From: Chitinophagales bacterium
GTDB lineage: Bacteria > Bacteroidota > Bacteroidia > Chitinophagales > Chitinophagaceae
Length of the DNA: 64,000 bases
Direction of reading: 5' to 3'
Assembly (NCBI GenBank): GCA_015655015.1
Contig: JAATFV010000065.1
Span: 1-64,000 of the forward strand
This document shows, piece by piece, positions 26,889-35,814 of the stretch (position 1 is the first letter of the stretch; each line of letters begins with the position of its first letter). The notes below the pieces were generated by a model. The model searched no databases and was not told the DNA's origin. It saw nothing but the letters and a program-made list of their open reading frames with translations. The position numbers were made by a program, and so were the translations under genes.

Positions 26889-29800
26889 TTACCGGTCACT
26901 TCTCAAATATTGCAGGCTGATCACTGTTTTATTATACTCATTGACAGCCTTCAGGTAATTCAGGCGGCTGTCTGTAGCCAATGTAATGTTCTGGATATAT
27001 TCCAGATACCCGATCTCCCCTTTGCTGAAGGCAAATTGAGCGACCCGGATCTGTTCTGCCGCCAGCGACAGGCCGGAAGATTGGTAATAGTCTACCGTTT
27101 GCTTTAATTTCAAATATTCCTGCCAGGTCTTATTCCATTCAGCGCTCAATAACAGCCGGGCTGCCGCCAGCTGCGAAGCCGCTACCGATACTCCGATCTT
27201 CTCGGCATCGATCCTGGCTTTGTAAGCTCCCGTAAAAAGCGGTACGGCCAGCCCCAGCTGGAAACCTCCTATCCGGGTGCCGGGAGAATAATCGCGGTTG
27301 TTCTTAGCGGGATCAAAGCCCTTAATCACCAACTGCTGATTATACCCTACTAGCAGCTCCGGCCACATCTTCGCCTTTTCCAGCCGCACCCGGGCATCCG
27401 CCAGGTTCCGGTTCTGCTGATAATAACGGATCAGCGGTGTCTCCTCCCTACCGGCTGTATCGGTTACTTCGACATAGGACAGCGGCAGCAGGGCCTCCTG
27501 TATCGCCACCGGCTGGTCGCTATTGATCAACTGCTGCATCGTCAGCTCATCCACTTTCAGGTCGGCAATGGCCTCCCTTTTGCGCAGCAGCACTTCCTGG
27601 TATTTATTCTGCGCCGTCAGCTTTTCCAGGTTGGACGTCTCCCCTGTCCGCTGTCGTACGCCCGCCTTCCGGGAAAAATCTTCATAAAGACTGTCCAGAA
27701 AGGACAGTACTTTAATCTTCTCTAGCCTGTATACATAGTTATAATAAGCCAGCTTCACTTCCTTTATAATTTCTCCTTCCGTCATGGTCTTTGCGTTCTC
27801 CAGCAGGGAGGTCTGCGCCCGGTGTACGTTTTTTTGGTTCCTGTACAAGCCGGGAAGGGCGAAGTTCTGGGTGATCCCAATCGAGTTGTCGATATTACCG
27901 CCGCTGGTCGGATCCTGTGTCAACAGGAGATTGGTTTTACCGGGATCAAAGGAAGACCGCTGCAAAGCCTGGCTTTGCTTCACTTCCAGCCCCGAGGTCT
28001 TTATCTGCAGGTTATTCTTTAAAGCCAGGTCGATGTAAAAAGACACGGCCAACGGGGTTGTCGGCGCGTTGGCCTGCTGTACATTTATCGCTTGCGCATT
28101 TATCATCTGAGCCTTTGTCGGTCGTGCTGATACCGACTGTTCCTTTATTGACTGTGCTTTTATCGGCTGTACTCCCATCATGGTGAGTAACCCCAGGAGC
28201 CCTAATACCGGTAATACTGGTTTCATGACTTTAGTAGTAGTTTTTTCTTTTCCTGAAAAAAGGAGGTATAAACAGGGTAATACGAACAGCGTGAGAAAAG
28301 TCGCTGTGATCAGCCCCCCGATGACAACGGTGGCCAACGGTTTTTGCACTTCCGCCCCTGCGCTCCCCGACAAGGCCATCGGAAGAAAACCCAGCGAGGC
28401 CACCGAGGCCGTCATAATCACGGGACGCAGCCGGACTTCCGTTCCTCTTATTACCCGGTGATAGATATTGGTGACCCCTTCCTGTTTTAATTGATTAAAA
28501 TAACCGATCAGGACTATGCCATTCAATACAGCCACCCCGAAAAGGGCAATGAACCCGACGCCCGCAGAAATGCTGAAAGGCATGCCCCGTATCAATAAGG
28601 CGAAGACCCCGCCTATCGCCGACAAGGGAACCGCCGTAAAGATCAGCAGGGTTTGTTTGAGACTGCGGAAAGTCACATACAACAACACCAGGATCAGCAA
28701 CAGGGCCGCAGGAACAGCGAAACTCAACCGCTGCCTGGCTTCCCGGAGGTTCTGGAACTGGCCACCATAGGTCGTAAAATAACCGGACGGCAGTTTCAGG
28801 TTCTTATCGAGGGTCTGCTGAATTTCCAATACCGTGCTCTCCACGTCCCGCCCCCGGACATTGAACCCTACGTAAATCCTTCGTTTGCCATCTTCTCTTG
28901 ATATCTGCGCAGGTGCATCCTTAAACGATATACCCGCTACCTGGTTCAACGGCACCCGGTTGCCGGAAGGGAGGGGAATAAACAGGTTTTCGATATTTAC
29001 AATATTCTCACGCAGGTCCCTTTGCAGGCGCACCACCATGTCGAATCGTCGTTCCCCTTCAAATACCACTCCCGCCATATTGCCAGCAAAAGCTGTCCGC
29101 AGAATGGTATTGACATCACGGATGTTTAGACCATACTGCGCCATTTTATCCCGGTTGTACTCCACCGTGATCTGTGGCAGTCCGGCTACTTTTTCCACGT
29201 AGGGCTCGTTCACACCCTTCACTTTTCCGATCAGCCCTGCCACCTTATCCGCCTCTCCCGTCAGTATGTCCAGGTCATCTCCGTATATTTTAATCGCCAC
29301 GTCCTGCCGGATCCCCGTCATCAATTCATTAAACCGCATCTGCATCGGCTGCGTGATCTCCGCATTGATCCCCGGAATGACGGACAAGGCCTTCTCCATT
29401 TTCCCGATCATCTCTTCTTTCGTCCGGGCGCTGGTCCATTTTTCTTTAGGTAACATCGCTACCATCATATCCCCTTTTTCCAATGGCATAGGATCCGTGG
29501 GGATCTCCGCACTGCCGATCCGGGTCACCACCTGCCGTACTTCCGGGAATTTCTCTTTCAGGATCTTTTCCGCTTTGCCGAAGGTCTCAACGACCTGGCT
29601 TAAAGAAGCGCCTTGCATCATTGCGATCTCCACGGTCAGATCTCCTTCCTCCAGGGTGGGAATGAATTCCCCGCCCAGGCGGTTAAAAAGGGTGATGCTG
29701 ATCACCAACAGGACCAGCGCCAGCCCGACCACCGTTATCTTAAAGCGCAATACAAATTTTAGCAGCGGCTCGTATACACGGTGAATGAATTTCACGATCC

Positions 29801-31355
29801 TGTCCGACATATTCTTCTTATGGGTAGTATTCCTGCTCAGGACCAGGGCGCTCATCATCGGCACATACGTCAGCGACAGAATAAACGCTCCCAGGATGGC
29901 AAATGCCACTGTCTCCGCCATCGGCCGGAACATCTTCCCTTCTATCCCCACCAGGGCAAACAGGGGCAGGTAGACGATCAGGATGATGATCTCTCCAAAG
30001 GCCGCGCTGCTCCTGATCTTCGATGCCGCTCCATATACCTCCGCATCCATTTGCGGCTGTGTCAGCCTGGGCATTCCCGGAAAGGCCCTGCTTTCCGTCA
30101 GCCTGAAAATGATCGCCTCCACGATGATCACCGCCCCATCCACGATCAGCCCGAAATCGATCGCGCCCAGGCTCATCAGGTTGCCCGACACCCCAAAAGT
30201 TCGCATCATCCCAAAGGCGAACAACATTGACAAGGGAATTACAGAAGCCACCAGCAGCCCCGCCCGGAAGTTCCCCAGCAACAATACCAGCATGAGGACC
30301 ACGATCGCTGCCCCTTCCAGCAGGTTCTTTTTCACCGTTCCGATTGCCCGGTCCACCAATTCCGTCCGGTCAATGAATGGTTCGATCACCACTCCCTCCG
30401 GCAGGGACTTTTGAATCTGTTTCATCCGCTCTTTTACATTAGCGATCACCTTGCTGAAATTCTCCCCTTTCAGCATCAGGGCTACTCCCGCCACCACTTC
30501 TCCCTCTCCGTTGCGGGTAACTGCCCCGTAACGGTTGGCGCTTCCGAATTGTACGAGCGCCACATCCCGGATCAACACCGGCATGCCCTTTACACTCTTA
30601 ATAACGATCTTCTCTATATCACCGAGACTTTTTACCTGCCCCAGGCCACGGATAAAATACGTATTGCTGCGTTGTTCAATATAAGAGCCCCCGGTATTCT
30701 CATTGTTCTTTTCCAGGGCCGCGAATATTTCCGGGATGGTAATATTCTGCGCATTCAGCCTTTCGTTGTCCAAAGCGATCTCGTATTGTTTGACATAACC
30801 GCCCCAGCCGCTCACTTCCGCCAGCCCTTCCGTGCCTGCCAACTGCGGCCGCACCACCCAATCCTGGAGCGTACGAAGATCCATGGCCGTATATTTTTGT
30901 TCATAGCCTTTCTTTGCGTGCAGTACATATTGGTAGATCTCACCCAGGCCTGTAGCGATCGGGGCCAAAGAAGTCTGCCCCGTTCCTTTCGGGATATTGG
31001 CCTCCGCCTCCTGCAGCCGCTCGTTCACCTGCTGCCGGGCCCAGTACATATTCACCCTGTCTTTAAAAACGATCGTGATCACCGAAATGCCCGACCGCGA
31101 AATAGACCGTTTCTCGATCACGTCTGCGATATTAGCCAGGGCCAGCTCGATCGGCGCCGTAACATATAACTCCACCTCCTGCGCCCCCAGGGTAGGCGCC
31201 TGCGTAATCACCTGCACCTGGTTATTGGTAATATCCGGCACCGCATCGATCGGCAGCGTGGACAGGGAAACGCCGCCCCAGGCAGCCAGGATAAGCGTAA
31301 ACAGGCCTATAACCAACTTATTTCGTATGGAAAAATGAATGATCTTATCGAACAT
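26889..31355 (-). CDS. czcA: CzcA-type heavy-metal RND pump fused to a TolC-like outer membrane channel
   Basis: A 1488-residue fusion. Residues about 1-1045 form a complete HME-RND pump starting MFDKIIHFSIRNKLVIG. The TM4 motif DFGLIVDGAVIIVE carries the Asp/Asp/Glu proton-relay set of the CzcA (Zn/Co/Ni/Cd) branch rather than the CusA branch. After a membrane segment (about 1050-1070) and a pentapeptide-repeat linker comes a TolC/OEP domain (PLAVSFYIDLALKNNLQI, then coiled-coil helices to the end). Pump-channel fusions of this kind are known in Bacteroidota. The start was placed at ATG 31355, 93 bp inside the longer open frame, because that is the conserved pump start. It lies between the DUF6660 gene and the adaptor gene. 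Confidence 0.93.
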   Translation of the reverse strand: MFDKIIHFSIRNKLVIGLFTLILAAWGGVSLSTLPIDAVPDITNNQVQVITQAPTLGAQEVELYVTAPIELALANIADVIEKRSISRSGISVITIVFKDRVNMYWARQQVNERLQEAEANIPKGTGQTSLAPIATGLGEIYQYVLHAKKGYEQKYTAMDLRTLQDWVVRPQLAGTEGLAEVSGWGGYVKQYEIALDNERLNAQNITIPEIFAALEKNNENTGGSYIEQRSNTYFIRGLGQVKSLGDIEKIVIKSVKGMPVLIRDVALVQFGSANRYGAVTRNGEGEVVAGVALMLKGENFSKVIANVKERMKQIQKSLPEGVVIEPFIDRTELVDRAIGTVKKNLLEGAAIVVLMLVLLLGNFRAGLLVASVIPLSMLFAFGMMRTFGVSGNLMSLGAIDFGLIVDGAVIIVEAIIFRLTESRAFPGMPRLTQPQMDAEVYGAASKIRSSAAFGEIIILIVYLPLFALVGIEGKMFRPMAETVAFAILGAFILSLTYVPMMSALVLSRNTTHKKNMSDRIVKFIHRVYEPLLKFVLRFKITVVGLALVLLVISITLFNRLGGEFIPTLEEGDLTVEIAMMQGASLSQVVETFGKAEKILKEKFPEVRQVVTRIGSAEIPTDPMPLEKGDMMVAMLPKEKWTSARTKEEMIGKMEKALSVIPGINAEITQPMQMRFNELMTGIRQDVAIKIYGDDLDILTGEADKVAGLIGKVKGVNEPYVEKVAGLPQITVEYNRDKMAQYGLNIRDVNTILRTAFAGNMAGVVFEGERRFDMVVRLQRDLRENIVNIENLFIPLPSGNRVPLNQVAGISFKDAPAQISREDGKRRIYVGFNVRGRDVESTVLEIQQTLDKNLKLPSGYFTTYGGQFQNLREARQRLSFAVPAALLLILVLLYVTFRSLKQTLLIFTAVPLSAIGGVFALLIRGMPFSISAGVGFIALFGVAVLNGIVLIGYFNQLKQEGVTNIYHRVIRGTEVRLRPVIMTASVASLGFLPMALSGSAGAEVQKPLATVVIGGLITATFLTLFVLPCLYLLFSGKEKTTTKVMKPVLPVLGLLGLLTMMGVQPIKAQSIKEQSVSARPTKAQMINAQAINVQQANAPTTPLAVSFYIDLALKNNLQIKTSGLEVKQSQALQRSSFDPGKTNLLLTQDPTSGGNIDNSIGITQNFALPGLYRNQKNVHRAQTSLLENAKTMTEGEIIKEVKLAYYNYVYRLEKIKVLSFLDSLYEDFSRKAGVRQRTGETSNLEKLTAQNKYQEVLLRKREAIADLKVDELTMQQLINSDQPVAIQEALLPLSYVEVTDTAGREETPLIRYYQQNRNLADARVRLEKAKMWPELLVGYNQQLVIKGFDPAKNNRDYSPGTRIGGFQLGLAVPLFTGAYKARIDAEKIGVSVAASQLAAARLLLSAEWNKTWQEYLKLKQTVDYYQSSGLSLAAEQIRVAQFAFSKGEIGYLEYIQNITLATDSRLNYLKAVNEYNKTVISLQYLRSDR
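28063..28167. repeat. 15-bp tandem repeat in the pump-channel linker, seven copies
   Basis: Seven in-frame 15-bp units encode a degenerate pentapeptide (QxIKA type: QPIKA, QSIKE, QSVSA, RPTKA, QMINA, QAINV, QQANA) precisely between the RND and TolC parts of the fusion. The repeat probably sets linker length. Confidence 0.75.
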
Positions 31356-31471
31356 AATATTAATATTTTGAAACAGCCTGGTAATAGTAAACCGGCTATT
31401 TACGGGTTGATGACGCACGAGTTCGTCATAACCTTGATTTGTCAACAAATAGTGATGATAAAAGGAAGTAG

Positions 31472-31786
31472 CTAAGAAGCCAATTGTGGCGGTTGCCAGA
31501 TAGGAAGAGATACCTTTCGGATAGAAGAGAGATAAAATTCAGTGTGTTGGAGGGAAATTTCCGGCAGGATGGCAAGGACCGGCGACGGATGAAAGATAAA
31601 AGCAAACCCGGTGCAACAGCCGCATTGACAGAACGGAGAGCATAAATCGCTTTGCGGATTCTGGCATCCATGCGAGCTGGTGATGGTGGCTGTCCCGGTA
31701 TCTGCACTCACTGCAAATATATCCGAACAAGGCAGGCAGCTTTGTACCAGTACTATAATTGCCAATATGAGCGAGAAAGGTTTCAC
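31472..31786 (-). CDS. DUF6660-like small Cys/His-rich exported protein
   Basis: A 104-residue protein with a signal peptide (SLILAIIVLVQSCLPCSD) and a Cys/His-rich centre (SSHGCQNPQSDLCSPFCQC, then GCC) suited to metal binding. Proteins of this type (DUF6660) precede CzcA-like pump genes in many Bacteroidota. It may sense or sequester metal in the periplasm. The only in-frame start giving the signal peptide is GTG at 31786. A perfect -7 box ends five bases upstream, so the mRNA may be leaderless. Confidence 0.75.
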   Translation of the reverse strand: MKPFSLILAIIVLVQSCLPCSDIFAVSADTGTATITSSHGCQNPQSDLCSPFCQCGCCTGFAFIFHPSPVLAILPEISLQHTEFYLSSIRKVSLPIWQPPQLAS

Positions 31787-31790
31787 AGGG

Positions 31791-31798
31791 CAAAGGTA
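31791..31798 (-). promoter_or_regulatory. -7 box of the metal efflux operon
   Basis: TACCTTTG on the reverse strand matches TAnnTTTG exactly. A TTTG at 31818-31815 lies 16 bp upstream, slightly short of the usual spacing. The predicted transcript start (about 31785) coincides with the GTG start codon of the first gene. Confidence 0.5.
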
Positions 31799-31907
31799 CG
31801 TTTTGCCCGGAAATCAAAATCCTTTAAAATAACAATGATGTTGCATTTTACAGGGAAATTTAAGCTTACAGGGAACTGTTAAATCCTGGAGCAGGAAAAA
31901 GCCCGGA

Positions 31908-32336
31908 TTACTCTAACATGTCCCATGTCAGCGTCCTTCCAAAAACCGGCACTCCTTTGAACACGCGCATGCTCATGACCTTTCCCTCAATCCGGATCGT
32001 CACATCGTAGCTGTTGCCATCCTGGAAATTATAGATCTTTCCCCCGGTCCACTTGCCGTCCTGGTACGTCAACCCGCTAATCAGGGTATACTCTTTCAGT
32101 TCCCGGGACCGGAGCGCCGGGTCGGGATTGTGGATGTCCTTTTTATAGGTCTTCCCGTCGGCCTCGAACAGCTGCTTGCCGTACAGCATCTTTGCGTAGT
32201 AGGTGTTCCCGGATCTCAGCATTAGAATTTTACCGTCTTTTTCCCGGGTCTGCCAGACATGCAGAATGCTGTCGCCCGGTGTCTGTGCAGGGCTGACGGT
32301 GGCCCAAAAGAGTAAGATGTGTAATAGGGTTACCAT
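31908..32336 (-). CDS. DUF2147 domain-containing exported protein
   Basis: A 142-residue protein with signal peptide (TLLHILLFWATVSPAQ) and a DUF2147-like core: ILHVWQTREKDGKILM, YYAKMLYGKQLFEADGKTYK, DPALRSRELKEYTLISGL, KWTGGKIYNFQDGNSYDV and MRVFKGVPVFGRTLTW. The family is small, beta-rich and periplasmic, of unknown role. The ATG at 32336 overlaps the end of the steroid-reductase-like gene by 7 bp and is the last gene of its operon. The longer frame from 32495 was rejected because it lacks a signal peptide. Confidence 0.8.
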   Translation of the reverse strand: MVTLLHILLFWATVSPAQTPGDSILHVWQTREKDGKILMLRSGNTYYAKMLYGKQLFEADGKTYKKDIHNPDPALRSRELKEYTLISGLTYQDGKWTGGKIYNFQDGNSYDVTIRIEGKVMSMRVFKGVPVFGRTLTWDMLE

Positions 32337-33088
32337 ATCAAAGGCAATAGTTTTTTCCTGTCCGGGGGATAATCGGGGAAGTGCTGCTTGTACCACCGGT
32401 GATTGGAAAGGACCCGTGGTATGAGATTGGCACAGGTCCAGACAAAGAATGCAAGCGCGGGCAGGCTCCAGGTAAGTAAGGCGTAACCGCCCCATTCGAG
32501 GATCTCCCCCAACAGGTTAGGCGAAGATACATATTTGAAAAGTCCGGACTGCGGTATTTTATAACCGGTTTCCCCTTTCTTCCTGAGGTGTATGAGGATA
32601 TAATCGGATTGCCAGTTGATGGCCAGGCCACCGATGAAAAGGGCGGCGCCGGTCACAAAGAGCGGCGACCGGAACCAATCTGCCGGATAAAACGCCAACC
32701 GGGCAAACCAGATGCCCAGCAGTGAGCCGTTCACCGTATTGAACAGGATGGCGGACAGCATAATCACGATGGGCATGCGCTTGCCCCTGGTCCGGATCAT
32801 GAACGGGTAGACCAGGCTCCTGTGTACGTAGTGGACAAAGAACAGGGCGACCATAATACCCGAAGGAGATTTCCAGTTGAACTGGCGGAAGGCAATCCGG
32901 GAAGCGAATGCCGCCAGCACGGCAGCTTCCATGAGGAACCATCCCCACCGGTTGCTGATCATCGGTCCCCATTTCTTATTGCTGAAGCGTCCATAAGGCG
33001 CCTCCTGCCGCAACAGATAACTGCCGGCGCCTATGCCGACTGCTATCCAGCAGATCATAACGATAACATACCATTTTGGCGGAACCAT
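32330..33088 (-). CDS. Steroid 5-alpha-reductase-like membrane protein
   Basis: A 252-residue polytopic inner membrane protein with about six hydrophobic segments. The C-terminal portion (GYKIPQSGLFKYVSSPNLLGEILEWGGYALLTWSLPAL) carries the NADPH-binding S-P-N-x-x-G-E-x-x-E-W motif of the 3-oxo-5-alpha-steroid 4-dehydrogenase family. It probably reduces a double bond in a lipid or steroid-like substrate. It overlaps the epimerase gene by 34 bp and the DUF2147 gene by 7 bp, so it is translationally coupled with both. Confidence 0.85.
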   Translation of the reverse strand: MVPPKWYVIVMICWIAVGIGAGSYLLRQEAPYGRFSNKKWGPMISNRWGWFLMEAAVLAAFASRIAFRQFNWKSPSGIMVALFFVHYVHRSLVYPFMIRTRGKRMPIVIMLSAILFNTVNGSLLGIWFARLAFYPADWFRSPLFVTGAALFIGGLAINWQSDYILIHLRKKGETGYKIPQSGLFKYVSSPNLLGEILEWGGYALLTWSLPALAFFVWTCANLIPRVLSNHRWYKQHFPDYPPDRKKLLPLIW

Positions 33089-34029
33089 GCGATTGTATCT
33101 TTTAGTGTCTCTTCAAAAGGCCGCGGCTGAAAATGCAGGTCAGTTTTGGCCCGGCCGGAGTCAATCCTTCTATTGCTGTAGAGCAGGTTATAGACTGCCT
33201 GCCGGGTGTAGTATGGGGTGCTTCCTGTCAATCTCGCCCACCCCTTTACAAGGGGCAAGGCAGCAAATATCAACCAGGGAGGTAGGACCGGGATCACCCC
33301 TTTTTTCCCTGTGATCCTGTCGATATCCGTGCTCAACGTTCTGAAAGACACCCATTGACCGCTCAACAGATAAACGTTTCCAGGAACGCCTTTGTTCAAA
33401 GCAGCGGCCACGGCGCCGGCCACATCACGGACATCCACGAAGTCCACGCCTCCAGGAGGTAATGCCGGTATGCGGCGATTGCAGATGTCGATAACCGCAG
33501 TCCCTATCAGAGATGGCTTATAATCGAAGGGGCCTATTCTGGCTGTGGGCGCCAGGACTATCACCTCCAGCCCCTTACTGTTGTATTCCAGGGCTGCAGC
33601 CTGGGAGACGGCTTTCGAGTAGTCATAGTTGTGCCGCGCGGCTGCGACCGGTACGCGGCTTTCATCCAAACGTTCCCCGTAGGGCGCCTGTTCAAAGGCG
33701 GTGACAGAACTCAGGTGAATAAACCGCTGCACACCCGCCCGCCGGGCCGCTTCCAGCAATAAACGGGTCCCTGTGATATTCACTTTCAGGGTCTGTTCGT
33801 CGGGCCTGTCCTGTATGGAGATGACGGCAGCCATATGGATCACTACGTCAGCCTCCCTGACTAGTTCAGCAACGCTGTCTTCGTTCAGCAGGTCGCCTTT
33901 TATCAACTGTGCATCCGTGGGAGGGATCCCGGAATGAATGAGCAAGCGCAGGGAGTGTCCTGCAGCCGCCAGCATAGGGATCAGCACACGGCCAGTATAA
34001 CCTGAAGCTCCGGTAATTGCGATGGTCAT
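33055..34029 (-). CDS. NAD-dependent epimerase/dehydratase family protein
   Basis: A 324-residue extended short-chain dehydrogenase. It shows the Rossmann motif TGASGYTGRVLIPML, the conserved IHLSSVTAF strand and the catalytic YDYSK (Tyr-x3-Lys). The C-terminal part (DFVDVRDVAGAVAAALNKGVPGNVYLL) is typical of the 3-beta-hydroxysteroid dehydrogenase / dihydroflavonol reductase-like branch. Together with the overlapping 5-alpha-reductase-like gene this suggests a two-step oxidoreduction of a sterol-like or isoprenoid lipid. The substrate is inferred, not shown. Confidence 0.85.
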   Translation of the reverse strand: MTIAITGASGYTGRVLIPMLAAAGHSLRLLIHSGIPPTDAQLIKGDLLNEDSVAELVREADVVIHMAAVISIQDRPDEQTLKVNITGTRLLLEAARRAGVQRFIHLSSVTAFEQAPYGERLDESRVPVAAARHNYDYSKAVSQAAALEYNSKGLEVIVLAPTARIGPFDYKPSLIGTAVIDICNRRIPALPPGGVDFVDVRDVAGAVAAALNKGVPGNVYLLSGQWVSFRTLSTDIDRITGKKGVIPVLPPWLIFAALPLVKGWARLTGSTPYYTRQAVYNLLYSNRRIDSGRAKTDLHFQPRPFEETLKDTIAWFRQNGMLSL

Positions 34030-34096
34030 TCGTCCATTTTTAGAAGACTAAATTAGTGATGAAAATTAAAAGCGCCCTTTTCGTTTTGAGCGGTGC

Positions 34097-35668
34097 TCAA
34101 TGCGCCTCCGCTTCTATTTTTGGCGGCGGCGGAGCACCGGGAGGAAGCGCCTTCTTCCGGCGGATGGTCATCACCACCAGGGGTATACAAACGGCATTCA
34201 GCAGAAAGAGCAACAGGAAGGCATCCATATAGCTCAGCAGATAGGTCTGTTTTACGATCGTAGCTTCCAATGCGCCCAGGGCCTGGCGTGAGGCCTGCCA
34301 GAGGGTGGAGCCTTCGGAGACGAAACGATTGGTGGCCTGGCGAAGCCATTCCTGTGTAGGCAGGTCGGTGGCGGTCACATGGGAGATCAGGATCGTGCGA
34401 TTAAAGGCGGCGCGATGAGCGATATAGGTGTTGATGAGCGCAATGCCAAAGGAGCCGCCCATCTGCCGCATCATGTTGTTGAGGGCAGCTCCCTGGGGAA
34501 TGTCGCGGGGAGCCAGCTCGGACACCGCCAGTGCGGTCAGCGGTACGATCAGCAGCGAAGCCCCCATTCCCCGCAGGATCAATGGGCCGATGAAGTTGCT
34601 GGCCCCGGATTCGAGATTGGAACGGGACAGCCAGAAGTTGAAAATGGCGGTCAGGGCAAAGCCGGTGATGACCATATATTGGGGTCTGACGCCTTTCTGC
34701 ATCAGCTTACCCAGAAAAGGGGAAATAAAAGCAGCCAGCAGCGTACCGGGCAAAAGCATCAGCCCCGTCTGATAAGCGGTGTAACCGATGATACGCTGGG
34801 AGAATAAGGGAAAGACGAATACGGCGCTAAACAATCCGAAACCGAGGATAAAGGTCATGATCGCTGAAACGGAAAGCGTCAAACTCTTCAGCACCCGTAA
34901 ATTGACGACAGGAAATTCTACCCGAAGCTCCCACCAGACGAAAAGTGTCAGACAGAGTGCGGCCACAACAGACAAAACAACAATATAGGTCGCAGCAAAC
35001 CAGTCATCGGTTTCCCCTCTTTCCAGCACGACCTGCAGAGATCCTATGCCTAAACTCAGCAGGCCTATTCCCAGCCAGTCGATCGGTTTGCCATCCCGCG
35101 ACCGCTGTGTAGGGTGCAGATAATAGGCGCAAAGAATGACGGCCAGCAGACCAATAGGGATATTGACGAAGAAGATCCAGGGCCAGGAAGCATTATCGAC
35201 GATATAACCGCCCAGCACCGGGCCTATAGAGGGACCAATGATGACCCCCAGGCTGAATAAGCCACTGGCCAGGGCGCGGTCTTTGGGAGGGAAGGTTTCG
35301 AAGAGGATAGCCTGGGACGTGGACAGTAAGGCGCCCCCTCCGACACCCTGCAAAAAACGCCAGCCTACCAGCTCCCAGAGATTGTTAGATAAACCACACA
35401 ACATCGAAGCGACCGTAAAGAGGATGATCGACCCGATGTAGTACTGTTTGCGGCCGATCTTCTCTGCCAGGAAGCTGGTCATGGGAATAATAATGACATT
35501 GGCTATGGCATAGGAAGTAATGACCCAGGCGGTGTCTTCCAGGGAAGCTGCCAGGTTACCGCTCATTGTATTGATCGATACGTTTACAATGGTCGTGTCG
35601 ATCAGCTCTATTATAGCCGAAATAATGACAGTGATCGTAATGATCCACTTTCTAAAGCCTGTTTCCAT
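34097..35668 (-). CDS. DHA2-family MFS drug efflux permease (EmrB/QacA type)
   Basis: A 523-residue transporter with fourteen predicted membrane segments. It opens MVFIMxTIVNV-like (IELIDTTIVNVSINTMSGNLAA), followed by WVITSYAIANVIIIPMTSFLAEKIGRK and GWRFLQGVGGGALLSTSQAI, all characteristic of the EmrB subfamily. It would export drugs, lipids or acids with protons. No adjacent EmrA adaptor is present, which is unusual for EmrB and may mean it uses another adaptor. A 16-bp direct repeat lies 27 bp upstream (35695-35730), a likely site for the AraC regulator encoded next door. Confidence 0.9.
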   Translation of the reverse strand: METGFRKWIITITVIISAIIELIDTTIVNVSINTMSGNLAASLEDTAWVITSYAIANVIIIPMTSFLAEKIGRKQYYIGSIILFTVASMLCGLSNNLWELVGWRFLQGVGGGALLSTSQAILFETFPPKDRALASGLFSLGVIIGPSIGPVLGGYIVDNASWPWIFFVNIPIGLLAVILCAYYLHPTQRSRDGKPIDWLGIGLLSLGIGSLQVVLERGETDDWFAATYIVVLSVVAALCLTLFVWWELRVEFPVVNLRVLKSLTLSVSAIMTFILGFGLFSAVFVFPLFSQRIIGYTAYQTGLMLLPGTLLAAFISPFLGKLMQKGVRPQYMVITGFALTAIFNFWLSRSNLESGASNFIGPLILRGMGASLLIVPLTALAVSELAPRDIPQGAALNNMMRQMGGSFGIALINTYIAHRAAFNRTILISHVTATDLPTQEWLRQATNRFVSEGSTLWQASRQALGALEATIVKQTYLLSYMDAFLLLFLLNAVCIPLVVMTIRRKKALPPGAPPPPKIEAEAH

Positions 35669-35694
35669 GTTGTCTAATCCAATTTGTTTTAAAG

Positions 35695-35730
35695 CCAGTC
35701 AATCGGGATAGTATCCAGTCAATCGGGATA
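35695..35730 (-). promoter_or_regulatory. Direct repeat, likely AraC-type operator
   Basis: CCAGTCAATCGGGATA occurs at 35695-35710 and again at 35715-35730 (20-bp period, two helical turns), between the AraC gene and the MFS gene. This is the typical geometry of an AraC-family activator site. Confidence 0.5.
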
Positions 35731-35814
35731 TTCTAAAAACAAAGGAACCAACTTAACTGGAGCTTAAATTGTCATAGCGGCTAAAAAAAGTGTCGGATCG
35801 GGTGAGATCGGGTG

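Noticed and set aside
30411-31169. Long + strand open frame opposite the CzcA gene
   Set aside because: It lies wholly antisense to a clear RND pump gene; composition and domains support only the reverse strand.
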